From assembly GCA_958445065.1 (NCBI GenBank), contig CAUCQW010000001.1, positions 142,997 to 206,996 on the forward strand: a stretch of 64,000 nt of DNA. Direction: 5' to 3'. The position numbers were made by a program, and so were the translations under genes. The stretch comes from an uncultured Collinsella sp. (GTDB lineage: Bacteria; Actinomycetota; Coriobacteriia; Coriobacteriales; Coriobacteriaceae). The notes beneath the pieces are model-generated. The model worked only from the letters and a program-made list of their open reading frames with translations, was not told where the DNA came from and did not search any database. Numbering within the stretch: position 1 is the stretch's first letter; every line of letters begins with the position of its first letter. This document shows positions 45,170 to 53,495 of the stretch, in pieces.

Positions 45170-45596
45170 TCTGTACACCTCCACCACATTTATGGAGCAC
45201 AACTCGCACCCCGACTATAAGTACGAGATGGATGCTCCCACGCACGAGCACGACGGCATCAACCCCAGCTGCGGCGACGAGCTCACCTTGCAGCTGCGCG
45301 TCGAGAACGGCGTGATCGAGGAGGCCTCCTTTACCGGCCACGGCTGCGCCATCAGTCAGGCCAGTGCCGACATCATGGCCGACCTCATCACCGGCGAGAC
45401 CGTCGAGGAAGCTCACCGCCTGGCAGAGCTCTTCCTCGCCATGATCCGCGGCGAGCAGCTCTCCGAGGAGGACCTGGAAGACCTGGACGAGGCCGCCCAG
45501 CTCCAGGACATCTCGCACATGCCCGCCCGCGTCAAATGCGCCGAGCTCGCCTGGCGCACCCTCGACGGCATGCTCGAGGGGCAAAATAATCAGTAG
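45162..45596 (+). CDS. sufU: SufU, zinc-dependent sulfur transfer protein
   Basis: The ATG at 45162 overlaps the end of sufS by 8 nt and gives 144 residues. The three Cys ligands appear in NPSCGDEL, TGHGCAISQASA and RVKCAELAW. SufU binds zinc and takes the persulfide from SufS to the SufBCD scaffold. It is the last gene of the operon and is followed at once by an intrinsic terminator. Confidence 0.95.
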   Translation: MGNLYTSTTFMEHNSHPDYKYEMDAPTHEHDGINPSCGDELTLQLRVENGVIEEASFTGHGCAISQASADIMADLITGETVEEAHRLAELFLAMIRGEQLSEEDLEDLDEAAQLQDISHMPARVKCAELAWRTLDGMLEGQNNQ

Positions 45597-45624
45597 TATT
45601 TATCCCAAATCTTAAGAATTTCGT

Positions 45625-45663
45625 TGGCCGAATCGCTTGACTAAGAGCGGTTCGGCCATTTTT
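45625..45663 (+). terminator. Intrinsic terminator of the suf operon
   Basis: TGGCCGAA (45625-45632) pairs with TTCGGCCA (45651-45658), the stem being extended by CGCT/AGCG, and five T residues follow. It lies 29 nt after the sufU stop. Confidence 0.88.
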
Positions 45664-45674
45664 CTTTTCTGCCT

Positions 45675-46484
45675 TTATTTCGATCCCTCGACCTGCGCGT
45701 CCACCTGAGCATAAGCGCGCACGATACGAGAGACGGTACTTTTGCCAATCCCGGTATACCGCTCAATCTGGCGCACCGTAAAGCCGGCATTGTTCAATCC
45801 AACAATAACGGTATCGCGCTGCGCCGGCGGTTCAGTTTTAACCCCATTGAGCGGAACCCCGAGGCTCTTCGCCAACTTGTCGGCAAAGGCGTGGCGTTCC
45901 CACTCTGTATCTTTCATATCGCACAGCGCCGGCTCGCTGCCGTCGGGCGTCGAAAGCGAATAGGCAATAAAGCCCTCGGCAGAACCAAAAAGTTCAAGCA
46001 CGCAAGAAGGATCAGAAAATCCCCTCGCGGCATCGGCCGCATCACAGTCGTAAGAGCGTAGATGTTCCGCAAAGCTGCTCCAGGGATAACGCTCAATGAG
46101 ACCGATGCCCGCCTCCTGCGGATCGGCGTGTACGGAGCGAATAGCCTCCATCACCTGCCAGTCGGTATCGAGCGAGCGCCGGTCAAAACGGTTCTGGAAC
46201 AGATGCCCTGTGCGCCCCGTGCGTTTATTGAACCGCCGCGCGTACGTCAAAAGCAACCGGTGCATCGCCGCGCTCATCCTGTCCTCGTAATCTGTAAGCA
46301 CCAAATGCACGTGATTGCCCATAAGGCACCAGGCGATAACCGTCACACCCTCCTCGCAGCAGCACTCGCGCATCAGCTCCAAAAACTCCCACCGGTCTTC
46401 ATCGCCCTCAAAGATGAGCTGCTTGCCCGTACCGCGGGCACAGACATGGTAAAAGCCGGTAACCGTTTTCCAAACGCGCTGCAT
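45675..46484 (-). CDS. RAYT-type Y1 (IS200-like) transposase with C-terminal HTH
   Basis: The ATG at 46484 follows AAGGGAG and gives 269 residues. VTGFYHVCARGTGKQLIF opens the HUH fold, and WCLMGNHVHLVLTDYED carries the metal-binding His-x-His pair. LTYARRFNKRTGRTGHLFQNRF contains the tyrosine helix region. The C-terminus (VRQIERYTGIGKSTVSRIVRAY) is a helix-turn-helix. This layout is that of REP-associated tyrosine transposases, which process single-stranded hairpins and are usually single-copy and domesticated. No flanking IS ends are seen. A REP-like inverted repeat lies at 59498-59649. Confidence 0.85.
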   Translation of the reverse strand: MQRVWKTVTGFYHVCARGTGKQLIFEGDEDRWEFLELMRECCCEEGVTVIAWCLMGNHVHLVLTDYEDRMSAAMHRLLLTYARRFNKRTGRTGHLFQNRFDRRSLDTDWQVMEAIRSVHADPQEAGIGLIERYPWSSFAEHLRSYDCDAADAARGFSDPSCVLELFGSAEGFIAYSLSTPDGSEPALCDMKDTEWERHAFADKLAKSLGVPLNGVKTEPPAQRDTVIVGLNNAGFTVRQIERYTGIGKSTVSRIVRAYAQVDAQVEGSK

Positions 46485-46887
46485 GGCGCTCCCTTCGCCG
46501 GGATCTGCTTGCCATCCAATACAGCACGATTGAAGCGTGCCATCAAAACATTCACGCAAAACAATACACTCGCGCGGCCAAAGGCAGTAATCAGGCGGCG
46601 AACGGCACCGTTGCAACAGGTCAACCCCTGTAACGCTTACAAGAGCTGACCAAAAGCTTGCCCAAGAAGGACCCCCTCTACGGAAGTTCACGACCACATA
46701 ACATAGGGTTAAACCGTTTCAATTAAAACTTCCGGACTTCTCGCTACGAAAACTGAGCCGTTCGCCGAATATTCCGTGCATTTCGCGGTATTATAGGGGC
46801 TGCATGTCATGTCCCTTTCGAAGGGTCGCCCGGCAATCGCCAGCCACGACCCCCAGACGGGACGCCAACACGATAGAGAGGAGAGGC
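46485..46887. other. Divergent intergenic region
   Basis: This region lies between the RAYT gene (minus) and the IscU-like gene (plus). TATTAT at 46789-46794 could be a -10 box for the latter, but no good -35 box stands at the right distance. Frames open on either strand look non-coding. Confidence 0.4.
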
Positions 46888-47622
46888 ATGCAGTACTCAC
46901 AGGAAGTGGAGAACATGTGCCCCGTTGCCAAGGGTGCATACCACGGCCCCGCACCCATCCCCGAGGAGGGCAAGTGGGTCCAGGCTAAGGAGATTTCCGA
47001 CATCTCCGGTCTTACGCACGGTGTGGGTTGGTGCGCACCTCAGCAGGGCGCCTGCAAGCTCACGCTGAACGTCAAGGACGGCATCATCGAGGAGGCCCTC
47101 GTTGAGACCATCGGCTGCTCGGGCATGACCCACTCTGCCGCCATGGCTTCCGAGATCCTTCCCGGTAAGACCATCCTCGAGGCCCTCAACACCGACCTCG
47201 TCTGCGACGCCATCAACGTTGCTATGCGCGAGATCTTCCTGCAGATCGTTTACGGCCGCAGCCAGACCGCGTTCTCCGAGGGCGGCCTGCCCGTGGGCGC
47301 CTCCCTCGACGACCTCGGCAAGGGCCTTCGCTCTCAGGTCGGCACCATGTTCGGCACCAAGGCCAAGGGCGCTCGTTACCTCGAGCTCGCTCAGGGCTAC
47401 GTCACCCGCATGGCTCTCAACGACAAGAACGAGATCATCGCATTCGAGTTCCTGAACCTCGGCAAGTTCACCGACGCCGTCAAGGCCGGCAAGACCCCCG
47501 AGGAGGCCATCGCTGGCGCTATGGGCCACTATGGTCAGTGGGAGAACGCTGCCAAGTACATCGACCCGCGCACCGACGAGGAGACTCACTCCGTCGCCAG
47601 CGTGTTCCCGGTTCACGAGTAG
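46888..47622 (+). CDS. IscU/NifU-like iron-sulfur scaffold-type protein
   Basis: The ATG at 46888, preceded by GAGAGGAGAGG, gives 244 residues. An IscU-like core is visible in LTLNVKDGIIEEALVETIGC followed by SGMTHSAAMASEILPGKT, which parallels the GxGCxxxxASASxxxE block of IscU/SufU. Further Cys occur in MCPVAKGAY and WCAPQQGACK. The protein is longer than SufU, with a C-terminal helical extension. It is translated with the GGGtGRT gene 18 nt downstream. It is known only as an associated Fe-S scaffold-like family, with no confirmed reaction. Confidence 0.82.
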   Translation: MQYSQEVENMCPVAKGAYHGPAPIPEEGKWVQAKEISDISGLTHGVGWCAPQQGACKLTLNVKDGIIEEALVETIGCSGMTHSAAMASEILPGKTILEALNTDLVCDAINVAMREIFLQIVYGRSQTAFSEGGLPVGASLDDLGKGLRSQVGTMFGTKAKGARYLELAQGYVTRMALNDKNEIIAFEFLNLGKFTDAVKAGKTPEEAIAGAMGHYGQWENAAKYIDPRTDEETHSVASVFPVHE

Positions 47623-47640
47623 AAAGGGAGGGAAATAACT

Positions 47641-48645
47641 ATGACTGTTACGTTCGAAGGTTACGAGCGCCGCGCTGACAAGATCAACAAGTGCCTCGCC
47701 GACAACGGCATCGCCTCCCTCGAGGAAGCTCTGCAGATCTGCACCGACAAGGGCTTCAACCCGCGTGAGATCGTCAACAACACCCAGTCCATCGCCTTCC
47801 AGAACGCCGAGTGGGCCTACACCCTCGGTTGCGCTCTCGCTGTCAAGCGTGGCGCCAAGTCCGCTTCTGAGGCTGCCGCCATCATCGGCGAGGGCATCCA
47901 GGCCTTCACCGTTCCCGGCTCCGTCGCCGAGGACCGCAAGGTCGGTCTGGGCCACGGCAACCTGGGCGCTATGCTGCTCTCCGACGACACCGAGTGCTTC
48001 GCCTTCCTGGCCGGTCACGAGTCCTTCGCTGCCGCTGAGGGCGCTATCGGCCTGGCTCTGAACGCCAACAAGGCTCGTAAGAAGCCGCTGCGCGTCATCC
48101 TCAACGGTCTGGGCAAGGACGCTGCTCAGATCATCGCCCGCATCAACGGCTTCACCTATGTGAAGACCCAGTTCGACTACTTCACGGGCGAGCTCAAGGT
48201 CGTCGAGACCATCCCCTACTCCGATGGTCCCCGCGCCGCCGTCAACTGCTACGGCGCCGACGACGTCCGCGAGGGCGTTGCCATCATGTGGCACGAGAAC
48301 GTCGACATCTCGATCACCGGTAACTCCACCAACCCCACGCGCTTCCAGCACCCCGTCGCTGGCACCTACAAGAAGGAGCGCCTCGAGGCTGGCAAGAAGT
48401 ACTTCTCCGTCGCTTCTGGTGGCGGCACTGGCCGTACCCTGCACCCGGACAACATGGGCGCCGGCCCTGCCTCTTACGGCATGACCGACACCATGGGCCG
48501 CATGCACTCCGACGCCCAGTTCGCCGGTTCTTCCTCCGTGCCTGCGCACGTCGACATGATGGGTCTCATCGGCATGGGCAACAACCCCATGGTCGGTGCC
48601 ACCGTCGCCTGCGCTGTCGCCGTCGAGGAGGCCCTCAAGGCCTAA
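47641..48645 (+). CDS. GGGtGRT family protein, function unknown
   Basis: The product is 334 residues after a strong GGGAGGG signal. The motif that names the family appears in SVASGGGTGRTLHPDNMG. Other clear blocks are VGLGHGNLGAMLLSDDTE, LRVILNGLGKDAAQIIARIN and IMWHENVDISITGNSTNPTR. The protein is soluble, without signal peptide or membrane segments. The operon partner is an IscU-like scaffold, so a role in metal-cluster handling is inferred. The highly regular codon use, rich in GAG, AAG and GTC, suggests strong expression. Confidence 0.88.
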   Translation: MTVTFEGYERRADKINKCLADNGIASLEEALQICTDKGFNPREIVNNTQSIAFQNAEWAYTLGCALAVKRGAKSASEAAAIIGEGIQAFTVPGSVAEDRKVGLGHGNLGAMLLSDDTECFAFLAGHESFAAAEGAIGLALNANKARKKPLRVILNGLGKDAAQIIARINGFTYVKTQFDYFTGELKVVETIPYSDGPRAAVNCYGADDVREGVAIMWHENVDISITGNSTNPTRFQHPVAGTYKKERLEAGKKYFSVASGGGTGRTLHPDNMGAGPASYGMTDTMGRMHSDAQFAGSSSVPAHVDMMGLIGMGNNPMVGATVACAVAVEEALKA

Positions 48646-48680
48646 TCGCGCCCGCGCGATGCTCATATAGCTGAGCTTTG

Positions 48681-48713
48681 GAGCCGCTACCCACCCGGGT
48701 AGCGGCTCTTTTT
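48681..48713 (+). terminator. Intrinsic terminator after the GGGtGRT gene
   Basis: GAGCCGCTACCC and GGGTAGCGGCTC form a perfect stem (48681-48708) with a short loop, followed by a T run. Confidence 0.92.
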
Positions 48714-48901
48714 GTTTGCGCTGTCGCAGGGTAGCTAATGTCGATATATCAGCTGGGGCGAAATACGAGATGTGAAGAGATGGAGCGCCAGAGCGTCCAT
48801 GACGCCCACCTGCCATATTTGCCCTTTACCGATTTGCCGGGTCTTTGCGGCCCCATTGCCGATCACCCGTGCGACAATGCGCCGGACGAGAAAGGAATCC
48901 G

Positions 48902-50428
48902 ATGGAATCGACTGATGTACTGGTAATTGGATCTGGCATTGCGGGCCTTTGCGCCGCCATCGAAGCGGCACGCACGGGCGCAACCGTCACCGTGGCAAGC
49001 GCCGGCAAGACTATGAGTGGATCGAGCTTCTTCCCCGGAACCTGGGGCCTGGGGCTTATCGGACCCGTTAACGAAGACGACGAACAAGACCTCATCGACA
49101 CCATTCAGACCGTTGGTGGCGGCGTCGCCGACCCCGAGCTTGTCCAGACGTTTGTCCACGGCATTCCCCATGCAATTGAATGGCTCGAGCAAGACCTGGG
49201 CGTTGAGCTTCAGCGTCCGCAAAGCGCCGAGAGTGCTCAGCAAAAGCAGTTTATCCCCTGCTTTGACCACAAGACGCGCATGTGGCGCGGCCTCACCCGC
49301 AAGCCCCTTGAGGACGCTCTGACGACCTGGATCGAGTCGCTCGGCATTCGCCTGCTCCCCCGCCATGAGCTTATTGACCTTGTTGAGGACACGAACGGCA
49401 GAATAACCGGAACCGTACTCTACGACCTCACCGAAAATCGAATCGTGCCCTTTGCTGCCAAGGCCACGATCATCGCAGCCGGTGGCACAGGCGGCCTGTT
49501 CGAGCGCAGCCTTACGTCGGCTGATGTGCTCAGCTCCTCGCAGGCCATCGCGCTGGCGCACGGCGCAACACTTACTAATATAGAGTTCATGCAGATGATG
49601 CCCGGCTTCATCGAGCCCAAGCGCAACCTGGTCTTCAACGAGAAAACCTGGCGCTACGTACATGTAGACCAGCCGGTAGATATTGCCGACGACAAGCTGG
49701 ACGACCTGCTCGAGCAGCGCTCTGGATATGGTCCCTTCACGTCATGCTTGGCCTCCCGCGCTATCGATCTCGTCATCGATCAGGCAGGTGCCGAAGGCCT
49801 GGCACTCCACTACGACTTCCCCCGCGAGGATGTCCCAGAGTTTGTGCAGACCTTTGCCACCTGGCTGCAAGACGAGCACGGCATCGCCCCGACTGACGAG
49901 ATGCGCGTTGCGATGTATGCCCACGCCGCTAACGGCGGCATCAAGATCGATAAGACCGCGCACACGGGCGTTGAGGGCCTCTACGCTTGCGGCGAGGCGA
50001 CAGGCGGCATGCACGGCGCCGACCGCATTGGTGGCTTGTCATGCGCCAACGGCATCGTATTCGGACGTATCGCGGGCGCATCGGCAGCCCTCATAGCGCA
50101 GAAAGAGCCTGAGGCGGCCCTGAAGGCGGATATCACCCTCCCCCAGTACGGCATTGCCACAACAGATGCCGAACGCCTGACACACAGCCTTAGGCACACG
50201 ATGAGCACCTATTGCATGATCAACAGGACCGAAACAGGCCTATCCGAGGCCCTGCAACAGCTTGAAAGCCTGCAAGACGAAGCCACGGCTCTAAATAAGC
50301 CACATGCCAACGACAGCGAAATCGCTGCCCTCGCCCGCCTGCAATCGCAGATTCGACTAGCACAGGAAATGGTCAAAGCCATGCGCAAGCGAACCGAAAG
50401 TCTCGGGTCGCACTATCGAGCGGATTAA
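48902..50428 (+). CDS. FAD-dependent oxidoreductase of the NadB/fumarate reductase flavoprotein family
   Basis: The ATG at 48902 follows AAAGGA and gives 508 residues. The dinucleotide fold VLVIGSGIAGLCAAIEAARTG opens the protein in Rossmann form. AAGGTGGLFERS and the C-terminal FAD block LYACGEATGGMHGADRIGG are those of L-aspartate oxidase and fumarate reductase flavoproteins. No signal peptide, FMN-binding domain or Fe-S subunit gene accompanies it. NadB itself normally has SRGG-like and longer helical C-terminal features that are not obvious here, and no nadA or nadC lies nearby, so the substrate is left open. Confidence 0.8.
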   Translation: MESTDVLVIGSGIAGLCAAIEAARTGATVTVASAGKTMSGSSFFPGTWGLGLIGPVNEDDEQDLIDTIQTVGGGVADPELVQTFVHGIPHAIEWLEQDLGVELQRPQSAESAQQKQFIPCFDHKTRMWRGLTRKPLEDALTTWIESLGIRLLPRHELIDLVEDTNGRITGTVLYDLTENRIVPFAAKATIIAAGGTGGLFERSLTSADVLSSSQAIALAHGATLTNIEFMQMMPGFIEPKRNLVFNEKTWRYVHVDQPVDIADDKLDDLLEQRSGYGPFTSCLASRAIDLVIDQAGAEGLALHYDFPREDVPEFVQTFATWLQDEHGIAPTDEMRVAMYAHAANGGIKIDKTAHTGVEGLYACGEATGGMHGADRIGGLSCANGIVFGRIAGASAALIAQKEPEAALKADITLPQYGIATTDAERLTHSLRHTMSTYCMINRTETGLSEALQQLESLQDEATALNKPHANDSEIAALARLQSQIRLAQEMVKAMRKRTESLGSHYRAD

Positions 50429-50470
50429 ACCGGACACCTATCTAAAGCAGAACACAACCAATCGATATCC

Positions 50471-50506
50471 ATGGGCCCCGTGAGCTCGAAGCAGCACGGG
50501 GCCCAT
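50471..50506 (+). terminator. Strong hairpin after the flavoprotein gene
   Basis: ATGGGCCCCGTG (50471-50482) and CACGGGGCCCAT (50495-50506) form a perfect 12-bp stem. The following bases are TCGTG rather than a T run, so it may act as a Rho-dependent or stabilising structure. Confidence 0.55.
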
Positions 50507-50589
50507 TCGTGTCCGCACGACAGCGTATCCTTATTCTGAATACAGAGCGGGCAAAGCCCGCATAGAAAATAGACCAGCGAGGAGGAGAT

Positions 50590-51450
50590 ATGGACAGTAG
50601 AGATATCGAGAAGTGGCGTATCGAACTTGATAGCTACGCCAATGTGGAAGACGGCGTTGAGTATTGGCTCGCACGCGATTTAATGGAACCCATGGGGTAC
50701 ACTCGATGGGAGAACTTCGCCGAAGTTGTTAAGAGGGCAAAAGTCTCATGCGAAACAAACAAAACTCCAGTTGATTCCCATTTTCGTGACACCACGAAAA
50801 TGGTAACTGCCGGTGTCGCCGCTCGCGCGGTTAAAGACTACAAACTTACGCGCTATGCATGCTATTTAATCGCGCAGAACGGAGATTCAAACAAGCCAGA
50901 GATCGCGCTCGCCCAGGCATACTTTGCCGTGCAGACGCGCCGCCAAGAGCTCATAGAGCAGCGCTTCGCAGAGATTCAGCGCTTGCAGGCGCGTCACTCG
51001 CTATCCGATTCAGAGAAACAGCTCTCGGGTATTGCGTTCAAACGCGGCGTGGACTCCAAAGGATTCGCGATCATCAAGTCGAAGGGCGATGAGGCGTTAT
51101 TCGGCGGCAGAAGCACGGCGGAAATGAAGCAGCAGCTCGGCGTACCCAAGAGCGCGGCATTGGCGGACAGGTTAGCCGATGTCCTCATCAAAGCAAAGGA
51201 CCTTACGAACTCGATGACGGCCTTCAACGCCGAGGAACACGACCTGTACGGCCTGGACCAGATCAAGCAAGAGCACGTCGAGAACAACACAAGCGTGCGT
51301 GGCAGCCTCATCGACCGCGGAATTGTCCCCGAGAACCTACCGCCTGCCGAGGATACAAAAAAGCTCGAGCGTCGCGTGAAGACAGACGAGAAGAAACTCA
51401 AGGAGGGTACTGACGGTTTTACCGATCCCCAGGGTAGGCTCGATCTGTGA
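50590..51450 (+). CDS. dinD: DinD-like DNA-damage-inducible family protein
   Basis: The product is 286 residues after a GAGGAGGAG signal. YWLARDLMEPMGYTRWENFAEV, KDYKLTRYACYLIAQNGD and FAVQTRRQELIEQR are the DinD/BRO-N-like blocks. The C-terminal half (LGVPKSAALADRLADVLIKA and EEHDLYGLDQIKQEHVENN) is also typical of full-length DinD. In E. coli DinD is an SOS protein that inhibits RecA filament activity. No LexA box was identified upstream. The gene stands alone next to a tRNA cluster, a common integration hot spot, so it may have been acquired. Confidence 0.85.
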   Translation: MDSRDIEKWRIELDSYANVEDGVEYWLARDLMEPMGYTRWENFAEVVKRAKVSCETNKTPVDSHFRDTTKMVTAGVAARAVKDYKLTRYACYLIAQNGDSNKPEIALAQAYFAVQTRRQELIEQRFAEIQRLQARHSLSDSEKQLSGIAFKRGVDSKGFAIIKSKGDEALFGGRSTAEMKQQLGVPKSAALADRLADVLIKAKDLTNSMTAFNAEEHDLYGLDQIKQEHVENNTSVRGSLIDRGIVPENLPPAEDTKKLERRVKTDEKKLKEGTDGFTDPQGRLDL

Positions 51451-51493
51451 AAGCGGCTGTGCCCTTTCGGGTTCGACCCCATGCGAGGTCAAC

Positions 51494-51523
51494 AAAAAAG
51501 CGACCAGCCTGAGCCAGTCGCTT
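51494..51523 (-). terminator. Intrinsic terminator downstream of the truncated tRNA-Lys copy
   Basis: On the minus strand AAGCGACTGGC...GCTGGTCGCTT folds into a hairpin and six T residues follow. It resembles in layout the terminator at 51671-51704. Confidence 0.75.
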
Positions 51524-51536
51524 TAACGATCTTTGG

Positions 51537-51554
51537 GTGGGCCGTCAGGGGGTC
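51537..51554 (-). pseudogene. Truncated tRNA-Lys 3' end
   Basis: Eighteen bases match the 3' end of the two tRNA-Lys genes (acceptor strand and part of the T arm). The rest of the tRNA is absent, replaced by unrelated GC-rich sequence. The flanking terminator and a duplicated CCTTTCGGGTTCGACCCCAT segment show that the whole tRNA-plus-terminator unit was once duplicated. Confidence 0.7.
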
Positions 51555-51670
51555 AGCCTGCTGCGCAGGCGGCCGCTGCGGCGCCAAGGCGCCTTGCGCG
51601 CTGCGCTGGTAAATGCTTACGCATTTCCTCAGCTCCGCGCCCTTTCGGGTTCGACCCCATGAAAGGTCAA

Positions 51671-51704
51671 CAAAAAAAGACGGCCAACCGAAGTTGACCG
51701 TCTT
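51671..51704 (-). terminator. Intrinsic terminator of the tRNA cluster
   Basis: On the minus strand AAGACGGTCAAC pairs with GTTGGCCGTCTT around a TTCG loop, followed by seven T residues, just after the last tRNA-Lys. Confidence 0.9.
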
Positions 51705-51713
51705 AACTTGCTT

Positions 51714-51789
51714 TGGTGGGCCGTCAGGGGGTCGAACCCTGGACCTTGGGATTAAGAGTCCCCTGCTCTACCAACTGAGCTAACGACCC
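51714..51789 (-). tRNA. tRNA-Lys (anticodon CTT), copy 1
   Basis: The 76-nt cloverleaf has acceptor stem GGGTCGT/ACGGCCC and discriminator A. The anticodon loop is CTCTTAA, giving CTT (Lys, codon AAG). The T loop is GTTCGAA. CCA is encoded. It is identical to the copy at 51833-51908. Confidence 0.97.
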
Positions 51790-51832
51790 AAAGCTAAAGT
51801 CCGTAGTGGCGGACTTTAGAGGAGATATCGCG

Positions 51833-51908
51833 TGGTGGGCCGTCAGGGGGTCGAACCCTGGACCTTGGGATTAAGAGTCCCCTGCTCTACCAACTGAGCT
51901 AACGACCC
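51833..51908 (-). tRNA. tRNA-Lys (anticodon CTT), copy 2
   Basis: It is identical in sequence to copy 1, with CCA encoded. The two copies are separated by 43 nt and are probably on one transcript with tRNA-His. Confidence 0.97.
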
Positions 51909-51930
51909 GATATCAGCACGAAGCAAGAAC

Positions 51931-52008
51931 TGGGGTGGGTAAAGGGACTCGAACCCTCGACCTACGGGACCACAACCCGTCGCTCTAGCCAACTGAGCTA
52001 CACCCACC
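51931..52008 (-). tRNA. tRNA-His (anticodon GTG)
   Basis: The anticodon loop TTGTGGT gives GTG (His). The extra G at position -1 pairs with C73, the diagnostic tRNA-His feature. U8 and A9 fall in the normal places, and CCA is encoded. It is the promoter-proximal tRNA of the cluster. Confidence 0.97.
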
Positions 52009-52034
52009 GTGTCCTGTGCGCTTCGCGCTCGACT

Positions 52035-52063
52035 ATTATTGCAAGGAACGCCACGCGATGCAA
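52035..52063 (-). promoter_or_regulatory. Promoter of the tRNA-His-Lys-Lys cluster
   Basis: On the minus strand TTGCAT (-35, 52058-52063) and AATAAT (-10, 52035-52040) are 17 bp apart. The tRNA-His 5' end is 27 nt downstream of the -10 box. Confidence 0.6.
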
Positions 52064-52173
52064 GCCCCAATTTTCAAGAATTTTGAAAAGAGTTTTTTGG
52101 ATCCATTTCGGGCAAATCCTACCGGTTCCATAGGAGTAAACTTGCCCCACTGCAAATGCTCGAAAGGACCGTC

Positions 52174-53355
52174 ATGAAAGAACTCTCCAACCGCACGGCA
52201 AGATTTACCGATTCGGTCATCCGCCGCATGACACGCATCTCCAATAAGTACGGCGCCGTCAACCTGTCGCAGGGCTTCCCCGACTTCGATCCCCCGGCGC
52301 AGCTGCTCGATAGCCTCAGCGCCATCGCCGCCGATCCCAAGCCGCTCTATCACCAGTACTCCATAACCTGGGGCTCCCAGGCCATGCGCGAGGCACTCGC
52401 CGCCAAACAGGAGCACTTTATGGGCATGCCGGTCGACCCCAACCAGAATATCGTGGTCACCTGCGGCTCCACCGAGGCCATGATGGCCGCCATGATGACG
52501 GTCACGAACCCCGGCGACAAGGTCGTCATCTTCTCGCCGTTCTACGAGAACTACGGCGCCGACACGATCCTTTCGGGTGCCGAGCCCATCTATGTGCCGC
52601 TCAACCCGCCCACATTCGACTTTGACCGCGAGACACTCGAGGCGGCCTTCCGCGACAACGACCCCAAGGCAATCGTCCTGTGCAACCCTTCCAACCCCTG
52701 CGGCAAGGTCTTCACGCGCGAGGAGCTCACCTTTATCGCTGACCTCTGCAAAAAGTACGACACCTACTGCATCACCGACGAGGTCTACGAGCACATCGTC
52801 TACGCGCCCCACGAGCACGTCTATATGGCCACGCTGCCCGGCATGTTTGAGCGAACCATCAGCTGCAGCTCGCTGTCCAAGACCTACTCCATCACCGGCT
52901 GGCGCCTGGGCTACACCATCGCCCCTGCCGAGATCACCGAGCGCATCAAGAAGGTCCACGACTTCCTCACCGTGGGCGCCGCCGCTCCCCTGCAGGAAGC
53001 TGTCGTCACCGCCCTCAACTTCGACGACAGCTATTACGATGAGGTCCTTGACCTCTATACCGCCAAACGCGACCTGTTCTGCCAGGGACTCGACAGTATC
53101 GGTCTTGAGCATAACGTGCCGCAGGGCGCCTACTACGTCATGATGGACATCTCAGAGTTTGGCTATGACAGCGACCTCGAATTCTGTGAGGACCTCGCGT
53201 CTAAAGTGGGCGTGGGCGCAGTGCCCGGCTCGAGCTTCTTCCGCGAGCCCGTCAACCATCTGATTCGTTTCCACTTTGCCAAGCGAGACGAGACGCTTAA
53301 CGCGGCACTGGAGAACCTCAAGTCGCTACGTGATAAAATCAAGCCGCGCGGGTAA
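52174..53355 (+). CDS. Class I PLP-dependent aminotransferase
   Basis: From the ATG at 52174, with AAAGGA upstream, the product is 393 residues. NLSQGFPDFDPPAQLLDSL, VTCGSTEAMMAAMMTV, LCNPSNPCGKVFTREEL and CSSLSKTYSITGWRLGY (PLP lysine) are the class I fold-type I motifs, and VPGSSFFREP fits the C-terminal arginine region. The sequence resembles aspartate/methionine-type aminotransferases. It is expressed alone and ends in a strong terminator. The exact amino acid substrate is not readable. Confidence 0.9.
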   Translation: MKELSNRTARFTDSVIRRMTRISNKYGAVNLSQGFPDFDPPAQLLDSLSAIAADPKPLYHQYSITWGSQAMREALAAKQEHFMGMPVDPNQNIVVTCGSTEAMMAAMMTVTNPGDKVVIFSPFYENYGADTILSGAEPIYVPLNPPTFDFDRETLEAAFRDNDPKAIVLCNPSNPCGKVFTREELTFIADLCKKYDTYCITDEVYEHIVYAPHEHVYMATLPGMFERTISCSSLSKTYSITGWRLGYTIAPAEITERIKKVHDFLTVGAAAPLQEAVVTALNFDDSYYDEVLDLYTAKRDLFCQGLDSIGLEHNVPQGAYYVMMDISEFGYDSDLEFCEDLASKVGVGAVPGSSFFREPVNHLIRFHFAKRDETLNAALENLKSLRDKIKPRG

Positions 53356-53383
53356 GGACGGCCCGGCAACTAAAGCAACCAAA

Positions 53384-53421
53384 GAAGCCTCGCACCGCCC
53401 GCCGCGTTGCGAGGCTTCTTT
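53384..53421 (+). terminator. Intrinsic terminator of the aminotransferase gene
   Basis: GAAGCCTCGCA (53384-53394) is the inverse of TGCGAGGCTTC (53408-53418), followed by TTTCT. Confidence 0.82.
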
Positions 53422-53495
53422 CTATAGCGCTTTCTTAAATGGTTTGAACTCTATACTTTAGTCACGGAGCAACTCGTCCCAGAGAGAGGAATATT

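Noticed and set aside
46897..48816. 639-codon minus-strand frame over the IscU-like and GGGtGRT genes
   Set aside because: It spans two genes that have good ribosome binding sites and family motifs on the other strand.
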